Part shown: in pieces, positions 15,805 to 23,941 of the stretch
How the letters are laid out: each line of letters starts with the position of its first letter
Position numbering within the stretch: the stretch's first letter is position 1
NCBI RefSeq assembly: GCF_018326265.1
Contig: NZ_AP023360.1
Location: forward strand, 1,727,501-1,791,500
DNA: 64,000 nucleotides
Source of the DNA: Catellatospora sp. IY07-71
Lineage (GTDB): Bacteria > Actinomycetota > Actinomycetes > Mycobacteriales > Micromonosporaceae
Reading direction: 5' to 3'
Translations under genes and position numbers: made by a program
The notes under the pieces: generated by a model
Databases searched by the model: none
Seen by the model: the letters and a program-made list of their open reading frames with translations, nothing else
What the model was told of the DNA's origin: nothing

Positions 15805-18726
15805 ATGTTCGGCATGGCTTCCGCCTTCATCGGGCGTGCCGCGGAACTCCGCCGGCTCGCCGACCTGCTGGCCACGGTGCGCGAGAAGGGCCGGCCCGCC
15901 ACCGTCCTGATCGGCGGCGAGGCGGGTGTCGGCAAGAGCGAGCTGCTGACGCTGTTCTGCGAGCAGGCCGCGGCAGAGGGCGCTCAGGTGCTCTCCGGCG
16001 CCTGCATCGAGCTGGGCTCGGGTGCGATCCCGTACGGGCCGCTCATCGAGGCGCTGCGGCGGCTGGTGCGCGAGCGCACCGAGGAGAAGGCGCGGGAGCT
16101 GGCCGGCCCGGCGTGGAGCGAACTCGCCCCGCTGATCTCGGACTTCACGGGCGCGGAGGCGCCCGTCGGGGGCCAGGGTTCGCAGCTGAGCGTCTTCGGC
16201 GCGGTCTCCCGGCTGCTCGACCACATCGGCCGGACCACGCCCCTGGTGCTGGTCTTCGAGGACGTGCACTGGGCCGATCCGTCCACGCTGGACCTGATCG
16301 CCTACCTGACCCGCATGGGCTCCGACGAGCGGCTGCTGCTGATCTGCACCCACCGCAGCGACCTGGAGCGCGGCCACCCGGTGCGCCGGGTGCTGGCCGC
16401 GCCGCAGTTCAGCCGGGGCATGCACCGCATCTCGCTGTCCCGGTTCACGACCGCCGAGATGCGGGACCTGATCACCGCGCTGGCGACCGAGCCGGCCGGT
16501 CCCGAGCAGGTGGCGCGCTGCGCCGAGCTGGCCGACGGCAACCCGTACTTCGCGTCGCAGCTGGTGGCCGCCGGTTACCTGGCGGACCCGGATCGCCTGC
16601 CGGAGACGGTCGCGGACATGATGGCGGTCCGGCTGGAGCAGCTGAGCCCCGCCGCGGCCAAGGTGGTCGAGGTCGCGGCGGTGGCGGGTCGGCGGGTCGG
16701 CGACCGGCTGCTCGGCGCGGTGAGCGAACTCGACGCCGAGACGCTGGCCGACGCGCTGCAGGAGTGCCTCGACCAGCTCGTCCTCGTCGAGGACCGGACC
16801 GAGCGGGGGTACGCCTTCCAGCATGCGCTGCTGCGCGCGGCCGCCTACGAGCGGATCGCCGATCTGCGGCGCAGGCTCCGGCATGAGGCGGTGGCGCGGG
16901 CGCTGGCGGCCGAGGCGGAGAAGCACTCGCGCCTGGTGCCGGAGCTGGCGTACCACTGGTTCGCGGCGGCGCAGGAGCCGGAGGCGCTGGCCTGGGCGGT
17001 GCGCGCGGGTGACCTCGCGGTGCGGATGCGGGCCTTCCAGGAGGCGGAGACGCAGTACCGGCGGGCGCTGGAGCTGTGGCCGGGGGTGCCCGGCGCGGCG
17101 GCGGTGGCCGGCACCGCCAAGCTCCGGGTGCTGACCGTGGCGGCCGACGCGGCCCGCTGGGCGGGGCACGTGGACCAGGCGGTGCGGTGGGCGCGCGAGG
17201 CCATCGACGAGGCCGCCGAGGCGGACGGCGACCGGCTCGGGGAGCTGTACGAGCGGCTCGGCAGCTATCTGTGGGAGGCCCGGGCGGTCGACGAGTCGGC
17301 CGAGGCGTATCGCGCGGCGGAGCAGCACCTCGCGGGCGGACCGCCGTCGGCGGCCGGGTCGCGGGTGCAGGCGGCCCTGGCCACGGTGGCGGTCCGGGAC
17401 GGGCAGCACGTCGACGGCCTGGCGCGGGCGAAGCGGGCGGGGGAGCTGGCGCGTGCGGTGCGGGCGCGCGCCGAGGAGGGCCGCGCCCTCAACAGCGAGG
17501 GCCTGGCGCTGACCATGCTCGACGAGCCGGACGAGGGGGTGCGGGCGCTGCGTCAGGGGCTGGAGATCGCGATCGAGGTCGACCATCTGGAGGACACGCT
17601 GCGGGCGTACGCGAATCTGGGGTTGTGCCTGGAGCACGCCGACCTGCTCGCCGAGTCGGTGGAGGTGCTGCTCGACGGGCTGGCGAAGGCCCGGGGGCTG
17701 GGCCTGCTGCACACCCGGCAGGGCGGGGTGCTGGCCAACAACGCCAGCGCGACGCTGACCCTGCTCGGCCGGTGGGACGAGGCGGTGGCGCTGCTGGACG
17801 AGGCGCGGCCCGAGCCGCCCGCCACCGAGACCGCCTACCAACTGCTGAACCGGGCCGAGATCGCCACCGCCCGCGGCCGGTTCGACGAGGCCGAGGGACT
17901 GCTCAGGGAGGTGCGCAGCCGGCCGAACACCGATGCCCGGTTCGTCGGCCCGCTCTACGGGTGCCTGGCCGAGCTGGCGCTGTGGCGGCACGACGGCGGC
18001 CAGGCCGCGGAGGCGGTCACGCGTGGCCTGGAGGCGATCGCGGGCAGCGAGAACGTCCTGGTCCGCCTGCAGCTGTACGCGATGGGCCTGCGGGTGGCCG
18101 CCGACGGCCACCTGTCCCGGACCGGCCCGCAGGAGCAACGGCCGACGCTGGCCGACGTGGCGGCGCTGCTGGACGCGGCGCGGCAGACGGTCGCCGGGCA
18201 CCCCGGCTCACCGGGCACCAGGCTGCTGCTCGAACAGTGCGAGGCGGAGCACGCGCGGGCCGCCAGCGTGGACGCGGCGGCTGCCTGGCGGCGGGTGGCT
18301 GACGGCTGGGAGTCGCTGGAGCGGCCCTACCCGATGGCGTACGCGCGCTTCCGCGAGGCCGAGGCGGAGGCCGTGGCCCGGCACCGGCGCGCCACGGTGG
18401 CTGCCGGCGGCGCGTTCGCGGCCGCCGAGAGGCTGGGCGCCGAGCCGCTGCGCGAGCAGATCGCGGCACTGGCCTCGCGATACCGCCTCGATCTGGTGAA
18501 GCCGCTCCCGGCACCGCGCCCGCCGCTCGGCCTGACCGACCGGGAGTTCGCGGTGCTGCGCGGGATCCGGACCGGCCGGACGAACCGCGAGATAGGACAG
18601 ACCCTGTACATCAGCGAGTCCACGGTGAGCGTGCACGTCACCAACCTGATGCGCAAGCTCGGGGTGCGCAACCGCGCGGAGGCGGCCACGGTGGCCCTTC
18701 GCGAGGGCTTCTTCGCAGGTGACTGA
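15805..18726 (+). CDS. Large LuxR-family STAND ATPase regulator (LAL type)
   Basis: About 973 residues. The N-terminal ATPase has Walker A GGEAGVGKSE near residues 37-46 and Walker B LVLVFEDVHWADPST near 150. The long middle is made of helical TPR-like repeats, and the C-terminal LuxR/GerE domain is LTDREFAVLRGIRTGRTNREIGQTLYISESTVSVHVTNLMRKLG. LAL proteins are ATP-dependent transcription activators, and the STAND class also senses invasion. ATGs at 15802, 15805 and 15814 are all possible and none has a strong ribosome site. About 295 bases upstream of it hold nothing I can name. It precedes the caspase gene by about 105 bases, which contain a palindrome (18732-18749) that could be its binding site. 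Confidence 0.88.
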   Translation: MFGMASAFIGRAAELRRLADLLATVREKGRPATVLIGGEAGVGKSELLTLFCEQAAAEGAQVLSGACIELGSGAIPYGPLIEALRRLVRERTEEKARELAGPAWSELAPLISDFTGAEAPVGGQGSQLSVFGAVSRLLDHIGRTTPLVLVFEDVHWADPSTLDLIAYLTRMGSDERLLLICTHRSDLERGHPVRRVLAAPQFSRGMHRISLSRFTTAEMRDLITALATEPAGPEQVARCAELADGNPYFASQLVAAGYLADPDRLPETVADMMAVRLEQLSPAAAKVVEVAAVAGRRVGDRLLGAVSELDAETLADALQECLDQLVLVEDRTERGYAFQHALLRAAAYERIADLRRRLRHEAVARALAAEAEKHSRLVPELAYHWFAAAQEPEALAWAVRAGDLAVRMRAFQEAETQYRRALELWPGVPGAAAVAGTAKLRVLTVAADAARWAGHVDQAVRWAREAIDEAAEADGDRLGELYERLGSYLWEARAVDESAEAYRAAEQHLAGGPPSAAGSRVQAALATVAVRDGQHVDGLARAKRAGELARAVRARAEEGRALNSEGLALTMLDEPDEGVRALRQGLEIAIEVDHLEDTLRAYANLGLCLEHADLLAESVEVLLDGLAKARGLGLLHTRQGGVLANNASATLTLLGRWDEAVALLDEARPEPPATETAYQLLNRAEIATARGRFDEAEGLLREVRSRPNTDARFVGPLYGCLAELALWRHDGGQAAEAVTRGLEAIAGSENVLVRLQLYAMGLRVAADGHLSRTGPQEQRPTLADVAALLDAARQTVAGHPGSPGTRLLLEQCEAEHARAASVDAAAAWRRVADGWESLERPYPMAYARFREAEAEAVARHRRATVAAGGAFAAAERLGAEPLREQIAALASRYRLDLVKPLPAPRPPLGLTDREFAVLRGIRTGRTNREIGQTLYISESTVSVHVTNLMRKLGVRNRAEAATVALREGFFAGD

Positions 18727-18731
18727 GGGGG

Positions 18732-18749
18732 TTACGTAATTCGACGTAA
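18732..18749. promoter_or_regulatory. Palindrome upstream of the caspase gene
   Basis: Perfect inverted repeat TTACGT-AATTCG-ACGTAA, unusually AT-rich for this genome, eight bases after the STAND ATPase stop and about 82 bases before the caspase start. It is a plausible regulator site, for example for the LuxR-type domain encoded just upstream. Confidence 0.5.
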
Positions 18750-18831
18750 GGCCGGACCGGTGTTCGGCGGCCGCCGGGCCGCCTACGCTCGCGGGCAGCG
18801 GACCGACGTCGATGTATGCAAGGGGGATGCC

Positions 18832-21405
18832 GTGGCACGTAGCGCGCTGCTGATCGGCCCGCGCACCGGGGACCTGCAGGGCGTCGGCAACGACGTCCAG
18901 GCCATGGCCACGGCGCTGCGGGCGTGGGACTTCGACATCACGCCGTGCGTGGGCGACGACGCCACCCGGGCCGGGATCCTGGCCGCGTACGAGCAGCTGA
19001 TCGCCGAGGCGGAGCCGGACGACGCGATCGTCGTCTTCTACAGCGGGCACGGCGGCTACTGCCTGCCCCCGGAGCACGAGCGGACGGCGTCGCTGCCGTC
19101 GCGGATCCAGTTCATCGTGCCGTCCGATTTCGACGAGTCGCAGCCCGGCGACTTCCGGGGCATCACCGACCTGGAGCTGTCCGGGCTGCTGGCCCGGCTG
19201 ACGGAGCGGACCCGCAACGTCACCGTGGTGCTGGACTGCTGTCACGCCGCGCACATGTCCCGGGACCCGGACCGCATCGTGAAGGCGCTGTCGGTGCCCG
19301 CGTCGTACGCCCTGCTCTCGGCGCACCTGGACCGGGTGGGCCGGCAGGACCCCGCGTTCCGGCAGCGCCTGGCGCCGGAGGGCAACCCGGACGCGGTACG
19401 GGTCGTCGCCTGCGCGCCCGAGCAGTCCGCCTACGAGTACGCCGTTGCGGCAGGGCGCTCGATGGGGATGCTGACCGAGGCGCTCACCGGGGCGCTCACC
19501 GAGGCGCGGGACGGCGGACTCACCGTCTCCTGGGCGACCGTGGTCGATCGGGTGCGCACGCGGGTGCTGACCAAGATGCCGACGCAGCGCCCGGAGGTGG
19601 AGGGCCCGGCGCGGCGCATGCTGTTCGAGCGGACGGAGACCGACACAGTGGCCACGCTGCCGGTGTCGGCCGAGGGCAGCCGCCTCAAGCTGGCCGGCGC
19701 CCTGCTGCTGGGGGTGCGGCCGGGTGACGAGTTCGTGATCATGCCGCCGGACAGCGCCGGCCCGGACGAGCGGAGCAAGCTCGGCGACGTCCAGGTGGAG
19801 AAGATCGTGGACGGCGCGGCGTGGGGCCGGTTCCGGCCGCGGCAGCCGGACACCGCGGTGCCGCTCGGGGCGTGCGCGCACCGCAGCCGGGTGGCGGCCC
19901 CGGCCCTGCCGGTGCGGGTGCCCGGCTCCGATCCGCGCTGCGCAGACCTGGTCCGGGCGATGAGCGCGTCGGCGCTGGTGCGGGTGGCGGAGCCCGGCGA
20001 GCGGGCCGACGTCGAGGTGCGGATCGATGAGGCGGGCGCGCTGACCGTGCACGACCGGATCGGCCCGCTGCATTTGGCGGCGCGCGCCGACGCGCCGGGC
20101 ATCGCGCGGGTCGTGCAGGACCTCAAGCGCCTGGCCCAGGCCCAGATGCTGCGCCGCCTGGCGGAGGAGCCGGGCGGCGGCCTCGCCGCCCCGCTCGAGG
20201 TCGAGTTCGGGGTGGTCCGCAGCGGCACGGCGCACCCGGCCGCGCCGGACCGTCCGCTCTACCTGGACGAGCCGGTCTACGTGAAGGTGCGTAACGGCGG
20301 CCCGGACGTCGTGTGGGTCTCCCTGCTGGACATCGGCGTGGCGGCGCGGATCGCGCTGCTCAACACCTCCTCGCCGTCGGGGGTCCGGTTGGTGCCGGGC
20401 GGGGAGTTCGTGCTCGGCCGCGACGACCGTACGGGAGAGCTGCCCGGCGCGCGGCTGGAGTGGCCGGAGGGCCTGGACCGGGGCGGCCCCCGGCCCGAGA
20501 CGATCGTCGTGCTGGCCACCTCGAAGCCGGTGGACATGCGCGTCATTGAGCAGCACGGTCTGGCGCGCGGCGGGTCCGCGCTGGAGGGCTTCCTCGACCA
20601 GTTGCGCACCGGGCTCAGCCGGGACGTGGTGCCGCCGACGCCGAGCGGGCTCCGGTTCGCCGTGCGAACCATCGACTTCGAGCTGGTGCCGGTGCTCGCC
20701 CCGCCGGGCGAGGAGCCCGTCTTCCAGGTGGACGAGCGGCCCGGGGTCACCGGCCGGTTCTGGCGGCCCCGGGGAGCGGCCCCGGCGGCGGTCGCGGTGC
20801 GGCTGTCGGACCTGGTAGTGCACCACAACCGGGCCTTCCGCGAGGCCGACATCCGGATCGACACGGTGCTCACCACCGCCGGGCCGGGCGGCCGGCCCGC
20901 CTACCAGGCGCACACCGAGCGGTTCCGCGACATCCGGGACGGCCAGCGGCTGCCCCTGGACGATCTGCAGGTCTTCCACGGGCCGGTGGACGGCTACCTG
21001 GACGTGGCCGTGTGGGTGTCCCGGGACGACCGGGAGAGCCTGGCGCTGAGCGACCTGCTCGCGCAGACGCTGACCGACGCCGAACTCCAGGCGGCGATGG
21101 GCCAGGTGGGCACGCTGCTGGTGGCGGCGCCGCAGGCGGCCGTCGCGATCGCGGCCGTGGGCGCCGGGGCGGTCATCGTCAACGCCGCGTACCGGCTGCT
21201 GCGCGGCGCCCACGGCAACAGCATCGGGCTGTACCGGACCACGTTGCTGGCCGGGGAGAACTTCGGCGTCGGCCGCTCCCCGGGCCGGACGGCGGTGCGC
21301 GCACAGGACTTCTCGTTCCGCTACCGGGTCGAGGAGGTCGCCGCGCCGTCCGTCAGTTCTCGGCAGGAGTCGGGTCGCGACGTGAAGGAAGGAACCCGGG
21401 TATGA
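18832..21405 (+). CDS. Caspase-like (peptidase C14) protein with DUF4384-like and C-terminal hydrophobic regions
   Basis: An 857-residue protein. The N-terminal caspase-fold protease has the catalytic histidine at about H73 (YSGHGGYC) and the catalytic cysteine at about C137 (VVLDCCHAAH). Residues ~480-600 (LDEPVYVKVRNGGPDVVWVSLLDIGV ... PETIVVLATSKP) look like the DUF4384 beta domain that often follows bacterial caspases. Near 770-805 is a glycine/alanine-rich hydrophobic stretch (VAIAAVGAGAVIVNAAYRLLR) that could contact a membrane. The GTG at 18832 has AAGGGGGA ahead of it and starts right at the caspase core; a longer reading from 18760 is less likely. It overlaps the next gene by four bases. 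The role is probably cell suicide or defence, inferred from family and neighbours. Confidence 0.85.
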   Translation: MARSALLIGPRTGDLQGVGNDVQAMATALRAWDFDITPCVGDDATRAGILAAYEQLIAEAEPDDAIVVFYSGHGGYCLPPEHERTASLPSRIQFIVPSDFDESQPGDFRGITDLELSGLLARLTERTRNVTVVLDCCHAAHMSRDPDRIVKALSVPASYALLSAHLDRVGRQDPAFRQRLAPEGNPDAVRVVACAPEQSAYEYAVAAGRSMGMLTEALTGALTEARDGGLTVSWATVVDRVRTRVLTKMPTQRPEVEGPARRMLFERTETDTVATLPVSAEGSRLKLAGALLLGVRPGDEFVIMPPDSAGPDERSKLGDVQVEKIVDGAAWGRFRPRQPDTAVPLGACAHRSRVAAPALPVRVPGSDPRCADLVRAMSASALVRVAEPGERADVEVRIDEAGALTVHDRIGPLHLAARADAPGIARVVQDLKRLAQAQMLRRLAEEPGGGLAAPLEVEFGVVRSGTAHPAAPDRPLYLDEPVYVKVRNGGPDVVWVSLLDIGVAARIALLNTSSPSGVRLVPGGEFVLGRDDRTGELPGARLEWPEGLDRGGPRPETIVVLATSKPVDMRVIEQHGLARGGSALEGFLDQLRTGLSRDVVPPTPSGLRFAVRTIDFELVPVLAPPGEEPVFQVDERPGVTGRFWRPRGAAPAAVAVRLSDLVVHHNRAFREADIRIDTVLTTAGPGGRPAYQAHTERFRDIRDGQRLPLDDLQVFHGPVDGYLDVAVWVSRDDRESLALSDLLAQTLTDAELQAAMGQVGTLLVAAPQAAVAIAAVGAGAVIVNAAYRLLRGAHGNSIGLYRTTLLAGENFGVGRSPGRTAVRAQDFSFRYRVEEVAAPSVSSRQESGRDVKEGTRV

Positions 21406-21632
21406 GCCGCAAGCGCGTCATCATCGGCCAGGCGGAGTTCGGCATCCCTGAGAAGCGGGTCGACGAGGTCACCGCGCAGGTCAAGTCGGCGATGGAGAAC
21501 GGCGAGACCGCCACGCTCCAGCTGCTGGACGGGGCCGGCCGCGAGGTCACCGTCTACCTGAACGGCAAGGCGGCGGCGCTGGTCGTGGTGGACCTCGACC
21601 CGGGCTCGAAGCCGAGCGAGATCTCGGGCTGA
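21402..21632 (+). CDS. Small protein coupled to the caspase gene, unknown function
   Basis: A 76-residue basic-to-acidic protein: an N-terminal KRVIIGQAEFGIP strand, a helix RVDEVTAQVKSAMENG, then two strands ATLQLLDGAGREVTVYLNGKAAALVVVDLD. The compact alpha/beta pattern resembles the small proteins that accompany actinobacterial trypsin and caspase conflict genes (CU044_2847/Trypco-like), which I recall rather than verify. It overlaps the caspase stop by four bases (ATGA), so the two are made together. It could be a regulator, inhibitor or recruiting adaptor of the protease. Confidence 0.7.
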   Translation: MSRKRVIIGQAEFGIPEKRVDEVTAQVKSAMENGETATLQLLDGAGREVTVYLNGKAAALVVVDLDPGSKPSEISG

Positions 21633-21654
21633 GCCCTCCGCCACAGCCCGAACC

Positions 21655-21695
21655 GAGCTCCCTCCACCGCCGTCGGGGCGGCCTGGGGGGAGCTC
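21655..21695 (+). terminator. Hairpin terminator after the caspase cassette
   Basis: Arms of 11 bases, GAGCTCCCTCC (21655-21665) and GGGGGGAGCTC (21685-21695), with one mismatch, directly after the small gene's stop. Confidence 0.65.
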
Positions 21696-22013
21696 CGTCG
21701 TGTGTGGATGAAACTTCCACATCCGGCACGAGCGGTATCGGTGGATCGAGATCGGGTGTTGTGTCGCGGGCCACGACTGTGCAAACATGGCACCCGTTCG
21801 CGTTTGGGAGCGCGCCCACGCGATCTTGCCGCCGAGGGCAACCCGTTGAGGGACGGCGGTTTCACCGGCCTTGACCGGCCGTTTTGGCACGCTGTTCCGC
21901 CCGCCGGGTTCGGGCGTCCGTACCGCCTCATCGGCATGCCGCCGTGGCCCCGCCACGGCTCGATGCCGACGCCGTGTCCCCGTCGGGGACGCGTCACCGC
22001 CCAAGGAGATGGC
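21696..22013 (+). other. Upstream region of the cellulase gene
   Basis: This stretch of over 300 bases holds no supported gene. It contains a CelR/CebR-like operator (21805-21818, listed separately) and, directly before the ATG, the ribosome site AAGGAG. I could not assign -35 and -10 boxes with confidence. Confidence 0.6.
21805..21818 (+). promoter_or_regulatory. CelR/CebR-like cellulose operator
   Basis: TGGGAGCGCGCCCA differs at one base from the actinobacterial cellulase operator TGGGAGCGCTCCCA bound by LacI-family CelR/CebR. It lies 196 bases before the GH6 cellulase start, so cellobiose-relieved repression is likely. No celR gene is in the window. Confidence 0.75.
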
Positions 22014-23885
22014 ATGAAATTCCCGATCAGGCTGTCCGCGCGGCGCAAGGCTGTTGCGCTGAGCGGCGCGACCACCCTGGTGGTCGCGGGCCTCATCACG
22101 CTTCCCGCGACCATGGCGCACGCCGCGCCGGGCTGCGACATCACGTACACCACCAACGACTGGTCGGAGGGCGCCGGCACCGGCGGCTTCACCGGCACCG
22201 TGGTCGTCAAGAACACCGGTGACGCGCTCACCAACTGGACGCTGAAGTTCGCCTTCCCCGGCGGCCAGACGTTCACCCAGGGCTGGTCGGCCACCTGGTC
22301 CGCCTCCGGCGCCAACGTGACCGCGACCGCGCTCGACTGGAACAAGAACCTGGCCACCGGCGCGTCGACCAGCCTCGGCTTCAACGGCCGCTGGACCGGC
22401 AGCAACCCCAAGCCGACCGCGTTCACGCTCAACGGCGTGACCTGCACGACCGGCGGGGTCACCCCGAGCCCGAGCACCTCGGCCAGCCCGAGTGCGAGCC
22501 CGAGCGCGTCGGCGAGCCCCAGCGCGAGCCCGAGCAGCAGCCCCAGCGCCTCGCCGAGCAGCAGCCCGAGCGCGTCGCCGAGCGCGAGCAGCAGCCCGAT
22601 CCCGGGCGTCAAGGTCGACAACCCGTACGTCGGCGCGACCGGCTACGTCAACCCGAACTGGCGGTCCAAGGCCATCGCCGAGCCGGGCGGCTCGCGCGTG
22701 GCCAACACCTCCACCGGTGTGTGGCTGGACCGCATCGCGGCCATCGCGGGCAGCAGCACCACGATGGGCCTGCGGGCGCACCTGGACGAGGCGCTGGTGC
22801 AGGACGCCGCCAACGGCTCCGCCGCGCTGACCATCCAGTTCGTGATCTACAACCTGCCCGGCCGGGACTGCTCGGCGCTGGCCTCCAACGGTGAGCTGGG
22901 CGTCGACGAGCTGCCGCGCTACAAGTCGGAGTACATCGACCCGATCGCGGCGATCATGGCGGACAGCAAGTACCGCAACCTGCGCATCGTCGCGGTCATC
23001 GAGATCGACTCGCTGCCGAACCTGGTGACCAACCTCAACGTGGCCAAGTGCGCCACGATGAACTCCAACGGCGGCTACGTCAAGGGCGTCGGCTACGCGC
23101 TGAACAAGCTGGGCGCGATCTCGAACGTGTACAACTACATCGACTCGGGCCACCACGGCTGGCTGGGCTGGGACACCAACTTCGGCCCGACCGCGGTCAA
23201 GCTGAAGGAGGCGGCCACCGCCGAGGGCAGCACCGTCAACAACGTGCACGGCTTCATCACCAACACCGCCAACTACTCTGCGCTGGTCGAGCCGTACATC
23301 AACATCAGCGGCACCATCGGCGGCCAGCCGGTGCGCCAGGCCAAGTGGATCGACTGGAACTACTACGCCGACGAGCTGTCGTTCGCGCAGGCGTTCCGCA
23401 ACCGCCTGGTCCAGGAGGGCTTCAACTCCAACATCGGCATGCTGATCGACACCTCGCGCAACGGCTGGGGCAACTGCGTGCAGACCCCGTGCCAGTCGAT
23501 CCAGACCACGCGGCCGACCGCGGCCAGCACCTCGACCGTGCTGGACACCTACATCAACCAGTCGCGCATCGACCGGCGTATCCACCTCGGCAACTGGTGC
23601 AACCAGGCCGGTGCCGGCATGGGCGAGCGCCCGACCGCCGCGCCGCAGTCGGGTATCGACGCCTACGTGTGGATCAAGCCTCCGGGCGAGTCGGACGGCT
23701 CCAGCTCCCTCATCCCGAACGACGAGGGCAAGGGCTTCGACCGGATGTGCGACCCGACCTACACCGGTAACGAGCGCAACGGCAACAGCCTCTCCGGCGC
23801 GCTGCCCAACGCCCCGATCTCCGGCCAGTGGTTCTCGGCCCAGTTCCAGCAGCTGATGGCCAACGCGTACCCGCCGCTGTCCTGA
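22014..23885 (+). CDS. Secreted GH6 cellulase with N-terminal CBM2
   Basis: A 623-residue exported glycosidase. Signal peptide ~1-38 (basic start, hydrophobic core, AHA cleavage site); CBM2 cellulose-binding domain ~39-145, with TYTTNDWSEGAGTGGFTGTVVVKNTG at its start and LGFNGRWTGSNPKPTAFTLNG at its end; a Pro/Ser/Ala linker of PSAS repeats ~146-198; then the GH6 catalytic domain, with LTIQFVIYNLPGRDCSALASNGEL carrying the aspartate-cysteine region and AKWIDWNYYADE, HLGNWCNQAGAGMGERPT and AYVWIKPPGESDG. GH6 enzymes cut beta-1,4-glucan with inversion. The ATG at 22014 has AAGGAG eight bases upstream. A CelR/CebR-like operator precedes it and a strong hairpin follows. Confidence 0.95.
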   Translation: MKFPIRLSARRKAVALSGATTLVVAGLITLPATMAHAAPGCDITYTTNDWSEGAGTGGFTGTVVVKNTGDALTNWTLKFAFPGGQTFTQGWSATWSASGANVTATALDWNKNLATGASTSLGFNGRWTGSNPKPTAFTLNGVTCTTGGVTPSPSTSASPSASPSASASPSASPSSSPSASPSSSPSASPSASSSPIPGVKVDNPYVGATGYVNPNWRSKAIAEPGGSRVANTSTGVWLDRIAAIAGSSTTMGLRAHLDEALVQDAANGSAALTIQFVIYNLPGRDCSALASNGELGVDELPRYKSEYIDPIAAIMADSKYRNLRIVAVIEIDSLPNLVTNLNVAKCATMNSNGGYVKGVGYALNKLGAISNVYNYIDSGHHGWLGWDTNFGPTAVKLKEAATAEGSTVNNVHGFITNTANYSALVEPYINISGTIGGQPVRQAKWIDWNYYADELSFAQAFRNRLVQEGFNSNIGMLIDTSRNGWGNCVQTPCQSIQTTRPTAASTSTVLDTYINQSRIDRRIHLGNWCNQAGAGMGERPTAAPQSGIDAYVWIKPPGESDGSSSLIPNDEGKGFDRMCDPTYTGNERNGNSLSGALPNAPISGQWFSAQFQQLMANAYPPLS

Positions 23886-23903
23886 CCGGACGAAGGCATG
23901 AAG

Positions 23904-23933
23904 AAGGGCGTTCCCCGCAGGGGGAACGCCCTT
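23904..23933. terminator. Bidirectional hairpin terminator
   Basis: Perfect 13-bp arms AAGGGCGTTCCCC (23904-23916) and its complement (23921-23933) with a four-base loop, between the convergent cellulase and oligopeptidase genes. Confidence 0.85.
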
Positions 23934-23941
23934 CCCTGTGC

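Noticed and set aside
15466-18201. A 911-codon minus-strand frame opposite the STAND ATPase
   Set aside because: Composition is shadow-like (QRPLRRGHP repeats) and the plus strand carries Walker motifs and a LuxR domain.
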